Of a stretch of 64,000 bases of DNA, positions 17,065 to 26,751 are shown piece after piece. The stretch's first letter is position 1; every line of letters starts with the position of its first letter. The notes under the pieces are model-generated. The model was not told the DNA's origin, searched no databases, and was given only the letters and a program-made list of their open reading frames with translations. The position numbers and the translations under genes were made by a program. The DNA lies in the NCBI RefSeq assembly GCF_038738535.1, contig NZ_CP046128.1, positions 310,001 through 374,000 on the forward strand, read 5' to 3'. Source of the DNA: Bacillus pumilus. GTDB taxonomy: Bacteria; Bacillota; Bacilli; Bacillales; Bacillaceae.

Positions 17065-17838
17065 ATGTTGAGAGAGAGAATCAAGGAAGAGCTGAAAATC
17101 ATCGAAGAAACGTATGACGTAAAGATTTGCCTCGCCGTTGAATCAGGCAGCAGGGCATGGGGATTTCCCTCGACTGATAGTGATTATGATGTTCGTTTTT
17201 TATATGTTCCCCGGAAAGAATGGTATTGGGCGATGGAAGAGCATCGTGATGTCATTGAACGGCCGATTGATGACGTGCTTGATATCAGCGGCTGGGAGCT
17301 TAGAAAGGCACTTCGCTTATTCAATAAATCAAATCCATCCATCATGGAATGGCTATCTTCTGACATCATCTATGCTGAATCTTTCTCTTTAGCAAAGCAG
17401 CTAAGAGAATTAAAGGATCGAGCGTTTTATCCTGCAGCATTGATGTATCATTACCTCAATATGGCGAAGCGGAATGAAAGCCGGCATTTACGAGGGGAGC
17501 AGGTGCGAATCAAGAAGTATTTCTATGTGCTTCGTCCGCTATTTGCCTGTCAGTGGATTGAACGCTACCGGACGGTTCCGCCGATGGACTTTCATGAACT
17601 GCTCGAGGAGCTAGTGGAGGAAGGCCCGCTTTTAACAGAAATTCACGAGCTGCTCAAACGTAAAATGGACGGAGAGGAAATGGATGTAGAGCACCGTCTC
17701 GCCTATGTCCATCCATTCATCGACAAAGAGCTGGCGCGTTTTGATGAATTGGTGAAAAGCTACAATCAGCCGAAAGACAATCTCACGCAAGAATTAAATG
17801 AGCTTTTGCAGTCTACCCTTGATGAGGTGTGGGCGTAG
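17065..17838 (+). CDS. ycgL: Predicted nucleotidyltransferase YcgL
   Basis: 257 residues. The N-terminal segment GSRAWGFPSTDSDYDVR (about 28-44) is the signature of RlaP-like/DUF-type predicted nucleotidyltransferases, with the metal-binding Asp pair in DSDYD. The rest is helical and charged. The substrate (RNA, protein or nucleotide) is unknown. The ATG at 17065 gives family length. Monocistronic with a terminator downstream. Confidence 0.8.
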   Translation: MLRERIKEELKIIEETYDVKICLAVESGSRAWGFPSTDSDYDVRFLYVPRKEWYWAMEEHRDVIERPIDDVLDISGWELRKALRLFNKSNPSIMEWLSSDIIYAESFSLAKQLRELKDRAFYPAALMYHYLNMAKRNESRHLRGEQVRIKKYFYVLRPLFACQWIERYRTVPPMDFHELLEELVEEGPLLTEIHELLKRKMDGEEMDVEHRLAYVHPFIDKELARFDELVKSYNQPKDNLTQELNELLQSTLDEVWA

Positions 17839-17844
17839 GAGGGA

Positions 17845-17876
17845 AGAGCCAGCCGGATAGCGGCAGGCTCTTTTTT
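17845..17876 (+). terminator. Terminator of ycgL
   Basis: AGAGCC / GGCTCT stem with an inner CCG / CGG pair, followed by six T. Confidence 0.85.
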
Positions 17877-17998
17877 ATCTCTTATTGTGATAAAACCACA
17901 AAAAAAGTCAGAATTTTTGTCATCTTCAAATATTGTAGCGGACAGCTTATGAGCCTTACAATAAAGACATAGCTTACAAAGAGTGGGAGGTGCCCTTT

Positions 17999-18916
17999 AT
18001 GGAGTCGGTCACAAGAAATTTCTTCTTGTTTTTGTCAAAGAGCAGTCTCTTGAACCATATTGCTCGTAATTGGGGAAGTGCTGTTGCATCTAAGAAAATC
18101 ATCGGTGGGAAAGATTTTGAGAGCGCTATCTCTGTCATTAAACGATTAAATGATCAAGGAATGGCTGTAACAGTCGATCACCTTGGTGAGTTTGTCACAA
18201 AGGCAGAGATTGCAAATGAGCGGACGAATGAGTGTATTCAAACCATTCAGCGGATTGCTGAGGCGGGACTCAATTCCCACGTGTCACTCAAAATGACATC
18301 ACTTGGCCTGGATATTGACGATGACCTTGTGTATCGCAATATGAAAAGCATTTTAGATACGGCAGAGAAACACCGTATCATGGTGACAATCGATATGGAG
18401 GATGAACAGCGCTGTCAAAAAACGCTGGACATTTTTAAAGAGATGAAATCTCAATATGAGTATGTCAGTACGGTCCTGCAGGCGTATTTGTACAGAACAG
18501 AAAAGGATCTTGATGACCTAAATGAGCTTCAGCCATTTTTAAGACTTGTAAAGGGTGCCTATAAGGAATCCGCCGAAGTGGCGTATCCAAACAAAAAAGA
18601 CGTCGATCAGAATTATCAAAAGCTGATCGAAAAGCAATTACTCACAGGGAACTATACAGCCATTGCGACACATGACGATCAAATGATCGAGTTTACGAAA
18701 AATATTGTGAAAAAACACAATATACCGACAAGTCAGTTCGAATTTCAAATGCTGTATGGCATGAGATCAGAAACGCAGCAGGCACTTGTGAAGGAAGGCT
18801 ATCAAATGAGGGTCTATACCCCGTATGGACGAGAGTGGTATGGCTACTACATGAGACGTCTTGCAGAACGGCCGGCAAACATTGCCTTTGCTTTAAAAGG
18901 GATGACGAGAAAATAA
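17999..18916 (+). CDS. putB: Proline dehydrogenase
   Basis: 305-residue monofunctional FAD-dependent proline dehydrogenase, which oxidises proline to pyrroline-5-carboxylate. The TIM-barrel motifs VSLKMTSLG, LRLVKGAYKE, FQMLYGMR and the C-terminal YYMRRLAERPAN (substrate-binding arginines) are all visible. ATG 17999 follows GGGAGGTG; an in-frame GTG at 17990 overlaps that site. It forms an operon with putC, 23 bases downstream. In B. subtilis the operon is activated by PutR in the presence of proline. Confidence 0.94.
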   Translation: MESVTRNFFLFLSKSSLLNHIARNWGSAVASKKIIGGKDFESAISVIKRLNDQGMAVTVDHLGEFVTKAEIANERTNECIQTIQRIAEAGLNSHVSLKMTSLGLDIDDDLVYRNMKSILDTAEKHRIMVTIDMEDEQRCQKTLDIFKEMKSQYEYVSTVLQAYLYRTEKDLDDLNELQPFLRLVKGAYKESAEVAYPNKKDVDQNYQKLIEKQLLTGNYTAIATHDDQMIEFTKNIVKKHNIPTSQFEFQMLYGMRSETQQALVKEGYQMRVYTPYGREWYGYYMRRLAERPANIAFALKGMTRK

Positions 18917-18939
18917 TTTGAAACGGGAGCGTGACAAAG

Positions 18940-20487
18940 ATGACAACACCTTACAAACATGAACCATTCACGGATTTTAGCCAGGAAGAAAACCGCAAAG
19001 CGTTTGAACAAGCATTAGCAAAGGTAACAGAATCACTTGGTCAAACCTATCCGCTCGTGATTAATGGAGAAAGAATCGAAACGAAAGACCAGATTATCTC
19101 GATCAATCCAGCGAAAAAGGATGAAGTCGTTGGAACCGTATCAAAGGCCGGAAAAGAAGAGGCAGAACAAGCGGTTCAGGCTGCGGCGAAAGCATTTGAA
19201 ACTTGGCGCTATACGTCTCCAGAAGAAAGAGCCAGCGTCATCTTCCGTGCTGCGGCAAGCATTCGCCGTAAAAAGCATGAGTATTCAGCCCTTCTTGTCA
19301 AAGAAGCAGGTAAGCCTTGGAATGAAGCGGACGCAGATACAGCAGAAGCGATCGACTTCCTTGAATATTATGCTCGTCAAATGCTGGAGCTGGCGAAAGG
19401 CAAACCAGTGAACAGCCGCGAAGGAGAACACAATCAATACGTATACACACCAACTGGCGTGACACTCGTCATTCCGCCGTGGAACTTCTTGTTTGCCATT
19501 ATGGCAGGAACTACAGTAGCACCAATCGTCACTGGGAATACAGTTGTCTTAAAACCAGCGAGTGCAACTCCTGTGATTGCGGCACGTTTTGTGGAAGAGC
19601 TTGAGCAAGCAGGTCTTCCAAAGGGTGTGGTGAACTTTGTACCAGGAAGCGGAGCAGAGGTCGGAGATTACTTAGTAGATCATCCGAAAACAAGCCTGAT
19701 TACATTCACTGGCTCAAGAGAAGTAGGGACACGTATCTTTGAACGCGCGGCAAAAGTACAGCCAGGTCAGCAGCATTTAAAGCGCGTCATTGCTGAAATG
19801 GGCGGTAAAGATACAGTGGTTGTAGATGAGGATGCAGACGTCGAATTAGCGGCTAATGCCATTTTCACATCAGCCTTCGGTTTTTCAGGTCAGAAATGTT
19901 CGGCTGGATCTCGGGCTGTCGTCCACGAGAAGCTGTATGACCAAGTGGTCCAGCGAGTGAAGGAAATCACAGAAACAAAAACAACAGCGAATCCTCTTTC
20001 TGCGGATGTCTACATGGGACCTGTCATTGATCAAGCGTCCTTTGACAAGATCACGGATTATATCGAGGTGGGCAAACAGGAAGGCCGCTTAGTGACTGGC
20101 GGAACGAGTGATGATTCGGAAGGATACTTCATTCACCCAACCATTTTTGCAGATCTTGAGCCAACATCTCGTTTGATGCAAGAAGAAATCTTCGGACCTG
20201 TCTTGGCCTTCTCGAAAGTGTCTAGCTTTGATGAGGCACTTGAAGTAGCCAACAACACGGAATATGGTTTGACAGGTGCTGTCATTACCAATAATCGTGA
20301 TCATATCAACCGTGCGAAGCAGGAGTTCCATGTAGGGAACCTCTACTTTAACCGTAACTGCACAGGAGCCATCGTGGGATACCACCCATTCGGCGGATTC
20401 AAAATGTCAGGAACCGATTCAAAAGCAGGCGGTCCAGATTACCTAGCTCTACACATGCAGGCAAAAACGATTAGTGAAATGTTTTAA
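18940..20487 (+). CDS. putC: 1-pyrroline-5-carboxylate dehydrogenase
   Basis: 515 residues, the length of Bacillus PutC/RocA. This NAD-dependent aldehyde dehydrogenase converts glutamate semialdehyde (from P5C) to glutamate. Catalytic Glu286 is in AEMGGKD and the nucleophile Cys320 in [10 protein letters not shown]; the [14 protein letters not shown] segment forms the cofactor pocket. The ATG at 18940 gives the family length; the in-frame GTG at 18931 sits too close to the GGGAG site. The operon ends here with a strong terminator. The putP permease gene that follows in B. subtilis is missing. Confidence 0.94.
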   Translation: MTTPYKHEPFTDFSQEENRKAFEQALAKVTESLGQTYPLVINGERIETKDQIISINPAKKDEVVGTVSKAGKEEAEQAVQAAAKAFETWRYTSPEERASVIFRAAASIRRKKHEYSALLVKEAGKPWNEADADTAEAIDFLEYYARQMLELAKGKPVNSREGEHNQYVYTPTGVTLVIPPWNFLFAIMAGTTVAPIVTGNTVVLKPASATPVIAARFVEELEQAGLPKGVVNFVPGSGAEVGDYLVDHPKTSLITFTGSREVGTRIFERAAKVQPGQQHLKRVIAEMGGKDTVVVDEDADVELAANAIFTSAFGFSGQKCSAGSRAVVHEKLYDQVVQRVKEITETKTTANPLSADVYMGPVIDQASFDKITDYIEVGKQEGRLVTGGTSDDSEGYFIHPTIFADLEPTSRLMQEEIFGPVLAFSKVSSFDEALEVANNTEYGLTGAVITNNRDHINRAKQEFHVGNLYFNRNCTGAIVGYHPFGGFKMSGTDSKAGGPDYLALHMQAKTISEMF

Positions 20488-20492
20488 GTTGG

Positions 20493-20529
20493 AAAAGCAT
20501 GAACCTGTGCACACGGGTTCATGCTTTTT
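20493..20529 (+). terminator. Terminator of putBC
   Basis: Perfect 13-bp stem AAAAGCATGAACC / GGTTCATGCTTTT with T run. Confidence 0.9.
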
Positions 20530-20612
20530 TTGCTTGTCTACGACTTGTTTCTATGCAAATCTGTCCGGAAAGAAGTATGATAAATGTATCACTTAATCAG
20601 GGAGCAATCGGG

Positions 20613-21845
20613 ATGGAAGAGATATTAGAAAAGCTTCATACATTTTTTGATGTCGATAAGTTAATTGCATTTATTAGCGGGTATTTAAAAAAACCAGTGA
20701 TTTTAGAAAGCACAGAGTGCCAGCTCCTTGCTTATAATTCTTACAGCATACAGCAGTTTGACCCAGTCAATCAGCAAACGATTTTCTCAAAGGAATGTCC
20801 GGGGTCTGTAGTCGATTGGTTAAAGAAAACAGGGGTCATCGAGCGGCTTCACAAGGAGTCAAAGCCTTTTTATGTGAGCGGTCATGACGAGCTCGGGTTT
20901 AATCGGCGGGTGGCTGTGAGCGCCAAGCACAAACAAGAGGTTGTGGGCTTTATTTGGGTGCAGGACATTGAGGATTCTCTCACGCAGGAGGAGCTGCAAT
21001 TTTTGCATGAAGCTTCCTTTCAAGTGGGAAAAGTGATTTATAAGAATAAAAAACAGCTGGAGAAAAAGGAAGGCAAGATTGAAGAATTTTTCAAAAAGGT
21101 CATGGATGATCATTTTTATACAGAAGAAGAACTGAAGTGGGAGGCTGAGAATTTAAGCATCCCGCTGCCAGCGGTATTTACTGTCATGGTCGTACACGCT
21201 GCCGATAACAAAAGTGAGACGGCAGAAGACGTGAAGGATGTCATTCGAACGTATTTGCAGCTAGAAGATAAGGTGAATCACGTATACTCCGTTCAAGCCG
21301 ACATTGTCGTGATATTGGGCAGCTTGTCAGACCGGCACTCACCGAAAGCGACTGCGGCTGACGTCATCGCTCATCTGCAATCGAAAACGCATGCCCATCC
21401 TTCGCCGCTGTATATCGGGATGGGAAGAGAGTATCGAGATGTCATGAAAATGAGTACAAGTCGATTTGAAGCGATAGAGGTCGTGAAGGCTGTGAAAATT
21501 GTTGGGGGGCAAGAGCTGATTCCATATGATTACGAGAATCTGGGGGTTTTCCGGTTCTTAGACTCGATTTACAGCCATCAAAAAAAGAAAAATGATTTCA
21601 ATCCAGATTTGTTACGTTTGAAGGAAAAAGACCGTGACAGCCAAACTTCTTTTTTAAAAACGCTTGAAGTCTACTTATTGAATAACTGCAAGCTAAAGCC
21701 TGCTGCAGAGCAGTTGTTTATTCATCAAAATACATTAAACTATCGAATGAAACAAATCTTTGATATGACCTCAATTGATTTAAGTCACTTCAGTCAGCGA
21801 TGTGAGTTATTTATTGAATTGATGCTGATGAAAAAGGATCAATAG
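20613..21845 (+). CDS. putR: PucR-family regulator PutR
   Basis: 410 residues. The N-terminal part is a sensory region, and the C-terminus (LLNNCKLKPAAEQLFIHQNTLNYRMKQI) is the PucR-type helix-turn-helix (HTH_30). In B. subtilis PutR (YcgP) activates the put operon in response to proline. A longer frame runs upstream through the putBC terminator, but the ATG at 20613 with GGGAG at 20600-20604 gives the expected length. Directly downstream of putBC, as in B. subtilis apart from the missing putP. Confidence 0.9.
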   Translation: MEEILEKLHTFFDVDKLIAFISGYLKKPVILESTECQLLAYNSYSIQQFDPVNQQTIFSKECPGSVVDWLKKTGVIERLHKESKPFYVSGHDELGFNRRVAVSAKHKQEVVGFIWVQDIEDSLTQEELQFLHEASFQVGKVIYKNKKQLEKKEGKIEEFFKKVMDDHFYTEEELKWEAENLSIPLPAVFTVMVVHAADNKSETAEDVKDVIRTYLQLEDKVNHVYSVQADIVVILGSLSDRHSPKATAADVIAHLQSKTHAHPSPLYIGMGREYRDVMKMSTSRFEAIEVVKAVKIVGGQELIPYDYENLGVFRFLDSIYSHQKKKNDFNPDLLRLKEKDRDSQTSFLKTLEVYLLNNCKLKPAAEQLFIHQNTLNYRMKQIFDMTSIDLSHFSQRCELFIELMLMKKDQ

Positions 21846-21854
21846 TCATCGAAT

Positions 21855-21885
21855 CCGCAGGTGCCCGGGATCACCTGCGGGTTTT
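21855..21885 (+). terminator. Terminator of putR
   Basis: Perfect 9-bp stem CCGCAGGTG / CACCTGCGG, 8-nt loop, followed by GTTTT. Confidence 0.8.
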
Positions 21886-21958
21886 CATGTGAAAATGGCA
21901 TACAACTGCTGCGTTTCGTTGTATGATAGGTAAGGATTTTATGAAAGGGGGGCCACCT

Positions 21959-23257
21959 TTGGGAGCAGTCACCTTGGCCATTTTGATTTTTATCCTGACC
22001 CTCGTCCTTGTCATTTGGCAGCCAGGACGTTTAACCATTGGATGGTCAGCATGTGGAGGCGCCATTCTTGCCCTTGTCTTTGGTGTCGTTCATCTGGGCG
22101 ATGTGTGGGAAGTGACGCATATAGTATGGAACGCGACATTTGCGTTTATTGGCATCATTATTATTTCGTTAATTTTAGATGAAATTGGGTTTTTCGAATG
22201 GGCTGCACTGCATATGGCAAAAGCCGCAAGAGGGAACGGTGTCCGCATGTTTATTTATTTAACATTGCTCGGCGCTGTCGTGGCTGCTTTTTTTGCGAAC
22301 GATGGAGCGGCACTGATTCTGACCCCGATCGTCTTGTCTGTGGTGAGAGCGTTAAAGCTGGATGAGCAGATGATCCTGCCTTTTGTGATGGCGAGCGGCT
22401 TTATTGCAGATACAACCTCCTTGCCATTTGTCATTAGTAACTTGGTCAATATCGTATCAGCCGACTATTTTCATATTGGGTTTCTAGAATATACAGCGAA
22501 CATGTTCGTGCCAAACCTTGTGTCGCTTGGAGCGAGCATGCTAGTGCTTTATGTGTTTTACCGGAAGCTCATCCCAAAAACATACGATCTGTCACAAGCG
22601 AAAGAGCCGGCATCAGCTATTCGAGATATCCGCATGTTCCGCTTGTCTTGGTATGTGCTTGGCTGTCTGCTTGTCGGTTATTTTGCAGGAGAACTCATTG
22701 GGATTCCGGTCTCCATCATTGTGGGCGGTATTGCCCTTGTCTTCTTGTGGCTGGCGAGAAGAAGTCCGCAAGTGGCGACAAAACGCGTCATAAAAGAAGC
22801 ACCGTGGTCCATAGTCTTTTTCTCAATTGGCATGTATGTCGTCGTATATGGACTGAAGAATGTCGGTCTCACAGAAATATTGGCGGCATGGATCGAACAA
22901 GGCGCATCGCATGGCTTGCTTGCGGGAACGATGTTTATGGGCGTGCTTGCCGCAGTGCTGTCTTCTGTCATGAACAATCTGCCCACTGTGTTAATTGATG
23001 CGATTGCGATCGGTCATACAGATACAGCAGGCGTCATGAGAGACGGACTGATTTATGCCAATGTCATCGGCTCCAACCTTGGTCCGAAAATGACGCCAAT
23101 CGGCTCATTGGCGACATTGCTGTGGCTTCATGTTCTCAAGAAAAAGGGCGTCCATATTTCTTGGGGTGCATACATGAAAGCCGGAATCATCCTGACCATC
23201 CCAACCTTGATCCTTACTTTACTAGGGTTATATGTGTGGTTATGGCTGATACATTAA
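21959..23257 (+). CDS. ArsB/NhaD-type ion transporter (YdfA-like)
   Basis: About 432 residues from a TTG start at 21959, which is well placed after AAAGGGGGG; the same frame also has ATG codons at 21923 and 21941 without ribosome sites. Around 11-12 hydrophobic segments and the ion-transporter superfamily motifs [15 protein letters not shown] and [11 protein letters not shown] place it in the ArsB/NhaD group (arsenite efflux or anion/sodium transport). No arsR, arsC or arsA is nearby, so arsenite as substrate is only possible. It resembles B. subtilis YdfA. Confidence 0.82.
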   Translation: MGAVTLAILIFILTLVLVIWQPGRLTIGWSACGGAILALVFGVVHLGDVWEVTHIVWNATFAFIGIIIISLILDEIGFFEWAALHMAKAARGNGVRMFIYLTLLGAVVAAFFANDGAALILTPIVLSVVRALKLDEQMILPFVMASGFIADTTSLPFVISNLVNIVSADYFHIGFLEYTANMFVPNLVSLGASMLVLYVFYRKLIPKTYDLSQAKEPASAIRDIRMFRLSWYVLGCLLVGYFAGELIGIPVSIIVGGIALVFLWLARRSPQVATKRVIKEAPWSIVFFSIGMYVVVYGLKNVGLTEILAAWIEQGASHGLLAGTMFMGVLAAVLSSVMNNLPTVLIDAIAIGHTDTAGVMRDGLIYANVIGSNLGPKMTPIGSLATLLWLHVLKKKGVHISWGAYMKAGIILTIPTLILTLLGLYVWLWLIH

Positions 23258-23271
23258 AGCTAAATACAAAA

Positions 23272-23301
23272 GAGAGCAGATCCATGAGATCTGCTCTCCT
23301 T
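23272..23301. terminator. Terminator between the ArsB-like gene and tcyB
   Basis: Perfect 11-bp stem GAGAGCAGATC / GATCTGCTCTC with a 5-nt loop and CTTT tail; it can serve both converging genes. Confidence 0.82.
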
Positions 23302-23303
23302 TA

Positions 23304-23981
23304 TTACAGATATTTCGCATAGCGCTTTTCTAAAAAGTCTTGAAGCAATGAGACTACGCTGCAAATGCCCCAGTAAATGAGTGCGACCAAAATATACATG
23401 GTCATATAATCGAATTCGCGTCCACCTACAATTTTTGCTTGCTGGAAGAGCTCGGGTACAGTAATCATCGCAGCCAGTGAGGAGGCTTTGATTAAATCGA
23501 GCATGACATTGGTCAATGGCGGAAGTGCGATGCGGACAGATTGAGGTAAAATGACACCGCGCATCGTTTGCCAATAGCTGAGACCTAGTGACTTGGCAGC
23601 TTCCACCTGTCCACTCGGAACAGAGGAGAGAGCCGCCCGGTTGATTTCTGCAATATAGGCAGCGCTATTGAAGCTGAACCCAATAATGGCAGCAGTGACC
23701 GCTGTAAATTCAATCCCGATATAAGGGAATCCAAAATAAAGAATAAATAAAATCACCAGAATGGGCACGCCTCGCATGAATGAGATATACAGCCGTGCAG
23801 GCAGCCGAAGCATCCACGTGTTCGCCATTCTGGCAAGCGCAATAAAAAAGCCAAGAATTGTACCAAAAAACATGCTCACAAAGGAAATGAGCAGCGTCAG
23901 CCAGATGCCTTTCATGACAAATGGAAATGACGCCTTTGCCAGTGCAGGATTAAATATATATTCTAAATGAATATCTCCCAC
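23304..23981 (-). CDS. tcyB: Cystine ABC transporter permease TcyB
   Basis: 225-residue permease of the polar amino-acid uptake family (HisM/GlnP type), with five membrane segments and the EAA-type loop EAAKSLGLSYWQTMRGVILPQ that contacts the ATPase. Follows tcyA by 12 bases. In B. subtilis the homologous pair yckB-yckA (tcyA-tcyB) lies in the srfA region and works with the ATPase TcyC encoded elsewhere; no ATPase gene is present here either. Confidence 0.88.
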   Translation of the reverse strand: MGDIHLEYIFNPALAKASFPFVMKGIWLTLLISFVSMFFGTILGFFIALARMANTWMLRLPARLYISFMRGVPILVILFILYFGFPYIGIEFTAVTAAIIGFSFNSAAYIAEINRAALSSVPSGQVEAAKSLGLSYWQTMRGVILPQSVRIALPPLTNVMLDLIKASSLAAMITVPELFQQAKIVGGREFDYMTMYILVALIYWGICSVVSLLQDFLEKRYAKYL

Positions 23982-23993
23982 GATTGCGGCTCC

Positions 23994-24866
23994 TTATTTA
24001 GAAATGTCGACATCTTCGACATCAGCATCTATTTTCTTTGAGACGTCTGCATGATGAAAGAATTTTTCGGAAATCTTTTTCATGGTTCCGTCTTTTTTCA
24101 TGTCTTTTAAGACACGATTTAATTCTTTTTGAAGCTCTGTGTTGTCTTTCTTCATCACAAAACCTTGTTCGTTTGGCATGTATTTTAAGTCAGGGTGAAT
24201 CGTAATATTTAATTTCGGGAATGCAGCAAGAGCTAGTGTCTGCAAGTAATAATCATTTAGAATGACATCTGTACGACCATTAGCGACATCCTTTAAGTAT
24301 TGCTCGTTTGTCGCATTATCATAAATGACTTCCTTCGCACCGTACTTGCGAGCGACATCCATGTAAATCGTTGTGGCAGCACCAGCTGCTTTCTTTCCTT
24401 TTAAATCTTTTAACGTTTTAATGCCAGACAAATCATCTTTTCGTACGATCGCCGTGCCATAGGAATATTTATAAGGAGTTGAAAAGGCAAACTTATCTTT
24501 TCTGTCATCTGTGATGTCAATGTCGTTTGCAGCGGCATCCACTTGACCAGAATTAATGGCGCTCAGCATGCCATCATAGCCCATTTCTTTAAATTCTACT
24601 TTCACATCAAGGCGTTTAAACGCTTCTTTGACCACTTCCACTTCATAACCAGTCAATTGATCCTTGCCATTAGATGTATCATGATATGACGTTGGATAAA
24701 GGGTGCCTGAAGTAGCAACCACGATTTTCCCTTTCTTTTGAATCTCATCCCACTTTGAATCTCCAGACTGAGAAGAGCTTGATTGACTGCAAGCAGACAT
24801 GACAAGTATGAAAGCAGACACAACAAGCATCACCCATACCGATTTTCTATGATAAAAACGACTCAT
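23994..24866 (-). CDS. tcyA: Cystine-binding lipoprotein TcyA
   Basis: 290 residues. The signal peptide carries a lipobox (LVMSAC) with the lipidated Cys26, followed by a type 2 solute-binding domain for amino acids (segments LTGYEVEVVKEAFKRL and DGMLSAINSGQVDAAANDI). It delivers L-cystine to TcyB in the known B. subtilis system; substrate here is inferred from homology and position. The ATG at 24866 follows GAGGAGG. First gene of a two-gene operon. Confidence 0.88.
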   Translation of the reverse strand: MSRFYHRKSVWVMLVVSAFILVMSACSQSSSSQSGDSKWDEIQKKGKIVVATSGTLYPTSYHDTSNGKDQLTGYEVEVVKEAFKRLDVKVEFKEMGYDGMLSAINSGQVDAAANDIDITDDRKDKFAFSTPYKYSYGTAIVRKDDLSGIKTLKDLKGKKAAGAATTIYMDVARKYGAKEVIYDNATNEQYLKDVANGRTDVILNDYYLQTLALAAFPKLNITIHPDLKYMPNEQGFVMKKDNTELQKELNRVLKDMKKDGTMKKISEKFFHHADVSKKIDADVEDVDISK

Positions 24867-24900
24867 TTAAGAATCCTCCTCTATTTTTTATACAAAACAA

Positions 24901-24929
24901 AACATAGCACGCTTTTTCTGTTAGGACAA
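24901..24929 (-). promoter_or_regulatory. SigA-type promoter of tcyAB
   Basis: On the minus strand TTGTCC (24924-24929), a 17-nt spacer, then TATGTT (24901-24906), 35 bases before the tcyA start codon. Confidence 0.5.
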
Positions 24930-25044
24930 CGTTTTCAGAAGAAAAGCGAAAAAGTAAGAATATTATGTGCAATTTGCGTGGTGAAATAATGTATAAAAAA
25001 GGAAGGTGCGTACAAAATAATTGCGAATAAAGGAGGGAATAACA

Positions 25045-25377
25045 ATGATGAAAAAAGTAAGTGGCTTAATCATATTATCGATGATGCTGTTGCCTGGTTT
25101 TTATATGGAAACAGCTCATGGTGAAACACCCCAAATGGAAAAGCGTCCAGTAACGCATCAAGTAAAATTAACGACAGAACAACAAAAACAAATTGAAATG
25201 CTTGAGCAGCAAATTCTTTCTAAACGAAAAGAAGTGATTGAGAAATACGTTCAATATGGTGTGTTAACAAAGGAACAAGGTACACATATTACCAAACGAA
25301 TGGATGAACATTACAATCATTTGGAAAATAACGGATTCGTTCCATTGCTGAAAAAACCACAGCACCATCGACCATAA
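25045..25377 (+). CDS. yckD: DUF2680-family secreted protein YckD
   Basis: 110 residues from ATG 25045, 7 bases after AAAGGAGGG. A cleavable signal peptide (hydrophobic core about 7-24, likely cut after AHG) is followed by a short, charged, helical domain (KLTTEQQKQIEMLEQQILSK ...) typical of DUF2680 proteins such as B. subtilis YckD. The function is unknown. Neighbouring tcyBA and the nin-nucA locus fit the B. subtilis yck region. Confidence 0.8.
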   Translation: MMKKVSGLIILSMMLLPGFYMETAHGETPQMEKRPVTHQVKLTTEQQKQIEMLEQQILSKRKEVIEKYVQYGVLTKEQGTHITKRMDEHYNHLENNGFVPLLKKPQHHRP

Positions 25378-25382
25378 TGATG

Positions 25383-25409
25383 AAACCGGCAGCGAGGTGC
25401 CGGTTTTTT
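25383..25409 (+). terminator. Terminator of yckD
   Basis: Perfect 9-bp stem AAACCGGCA / TGCCGGTTT followed by a T run. Confidence 0.85.
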
Positions 25410-25426
25410 ATTATTTATGAATCTTT

Positions 25427-26191
25427 TCAGAAGGTGAGGCTTTCACCATCTTTAGGGACAAAAATGGCTTGATCTGCATGATGCTCCTGAATGTAAGCTT
25501 GTAAAGAAGCTCTTGTTAGCAAGCAATGGTTCACTGCCTCAAGGTGACAAGCGACAATTTGTGCTTTTGGCTGAGAACGGTGAACGTCTAAAATGTCTTC
25601 CTTTGTCATGGTAATCGGATCGCCTTCTAAAAATTGAGCAGCTCCGCTATTAACCACAATGACATCTGGCTTGCATGTATTGACAACCTCCTTCGGCTCA
25701 TCACACCAAATGGTATCACCTGCAATGTAAAGGGTAGGTTCATCAGGGTGAGAGAAAACAAAACCGCTGACCTGTCCCATCCGCTTCGCTGTTTCTCCTG
25801 TCCCATGCTGTCCACCTGTCCGCTTAATATGAACACCGCAAATGTCTATTTCGTCTTCAATGCATGTGACATGCTGGAAACCGGCTTCTTCAACTTCTTT
25901 TTTGTCATTCTCCGATTGCGTATAAATGGGCTGGTCTTGAGCTAATTTTTGTTTTGCCTCGTCATCAAAGTGATCCACGTGCAAATGAGTGAGTAAGACA
26001 GCATCTGGGTGTAACATGTTGTCTAAGTCAATGTTTACAGGCAGATCAACAATAGGATTGTTCAAATGTTGATTGGCTGTATGAGGAAACGGTGGATATG
26101 TTCCTTTTGCTGCTAAAAAGGGATCAATGAAGAAAGTTGCCTGACCATATTGAAGGTATAAAGTAGCATTCCGAATGAGCGTGATTTTCAT
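25427..26191 (-). CDS. MBL-fold metal-dependent hydrolase, UlaG-like
   Basis: 254 residues of the metallo-beta-lactamase fold. The metal motif HxHxDH is at residues 69-74 (THLHVDHFD), with further ligands in GGQHGTG and IAGDTIW. It resembles the UlaG/lactonase-type MBL proteins (L-ascorbate-6-phosphate lactonase-like); the substrate is unknown. It is divergent from an Lrp/AsnC regulator whose start lies 115 bases away, which suggests that regulator may control it. Confidence 0.8.
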   Translation of the reverse strand: MKITLIRNATLYLQYGQATFFIDPFLAAKGTYPPFPHTANQHLNNPIVDLPVNIDLDNMLHPDAVLLTHLHVDHFDDEAKQKLAQDQPIYTQSENDKKEVEEAGFQHVTCIEDEIDICGVHIKRTGGQHGTGETAKRMGQVSGFVFSHPDEPTLYIAGDTIWCDEPKEVVNTCKPDVIVVNSGAAQFLEGDPITMTKEDILDVHRSQPKAQIVACHLEAVNHCLLTRASLQAYIQEHHADQAIFVPKDGESLTF

Positions 26192-26306
26192 GAAAAGGCC
26201 TCCTTTTTTTCTGATTAAGTTTACAGTATATTAAAAGAGTTCCATATGACAGAGGGTAATGAAAGTCTTTCAGCAGAAGGACTTGATTTTTGAAAGAGGT
26301 GAGCCA

Positions 26307-26723
26307 ATGTTAGACCAAACCGATATGGATATATTAAAAGAGCTCTCTAAAAACAGCCGATTGACCATGAAAGCACTAGGTGAAAAAGTTCATTTAACCG
26401 GTCAAGCTGTTGCAAATCGTGTGTTAAAGCTTGAAGAAGAGGGTGTGATTGAAGCATATACCATTTCGATTGACTGGCGGACTCAAAAGACCATCCAAAC
26501 ATTTATGCAGCTCTATACCCGCAGTCATCATCACGAACCACTTCTGTCGTTTCTCGACCAACAGGAAGAGATCAAGAACTTGTTTAAAATAAGTGGTGAG
26601 GGCTGTTATATGGCTGAAGGCCATTTTTCCAGTCATGATGAACTGGATCTGTTTTTAACGGAGCTGACAAATTACGCAAATTATAAACTGTCTATTGCGG
26701 TTAAACGTCTCATTCATCAGTAA
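26307..26723 (+). CDS. Lrp/AsnC-family regulator
   Basis: 138 residues from ATG 26307, after GAAAGAGGTGAG. An N-terminal helix-turn-helix (MDILKELSKNSRLTMKALGE ... TGQAVANRVLKLEEEGVI, about residues 5-47) is followed by a RAM-like ligand-binding domain. It is divergent from the MBL hydrolase and 28 bases upstream of an AAC(3)-family gene, so probably transcribed with the latter. The ligand is unknown. Confidence 0.85.
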   Translation: MLDQTDMDILKELSKNSRLTMKALGEKVHLTGQAVANRVLKLEEEGVIEAYTISIDWRTQKTIQTFMQLYTRSHHHEPLLSFLDQQEEIKNLFKISGEGCYMAEGHFSSHDELDLFLTELTNYANYKLSIAVKRLIHQ

Positions 26724-26751
26724 TAGAAGAGACGCAGGAGGAAAAGGAACG

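Noticed and set aside
21923..21958. Upstream ATG starts for the ArsB-like transporter
   Set aside because: No ribosome site before 21923 or 21941, whereas the TTG at 21959 follows a strong G-rich site and begins the first membrane segment directly. Kept as an alternative only.
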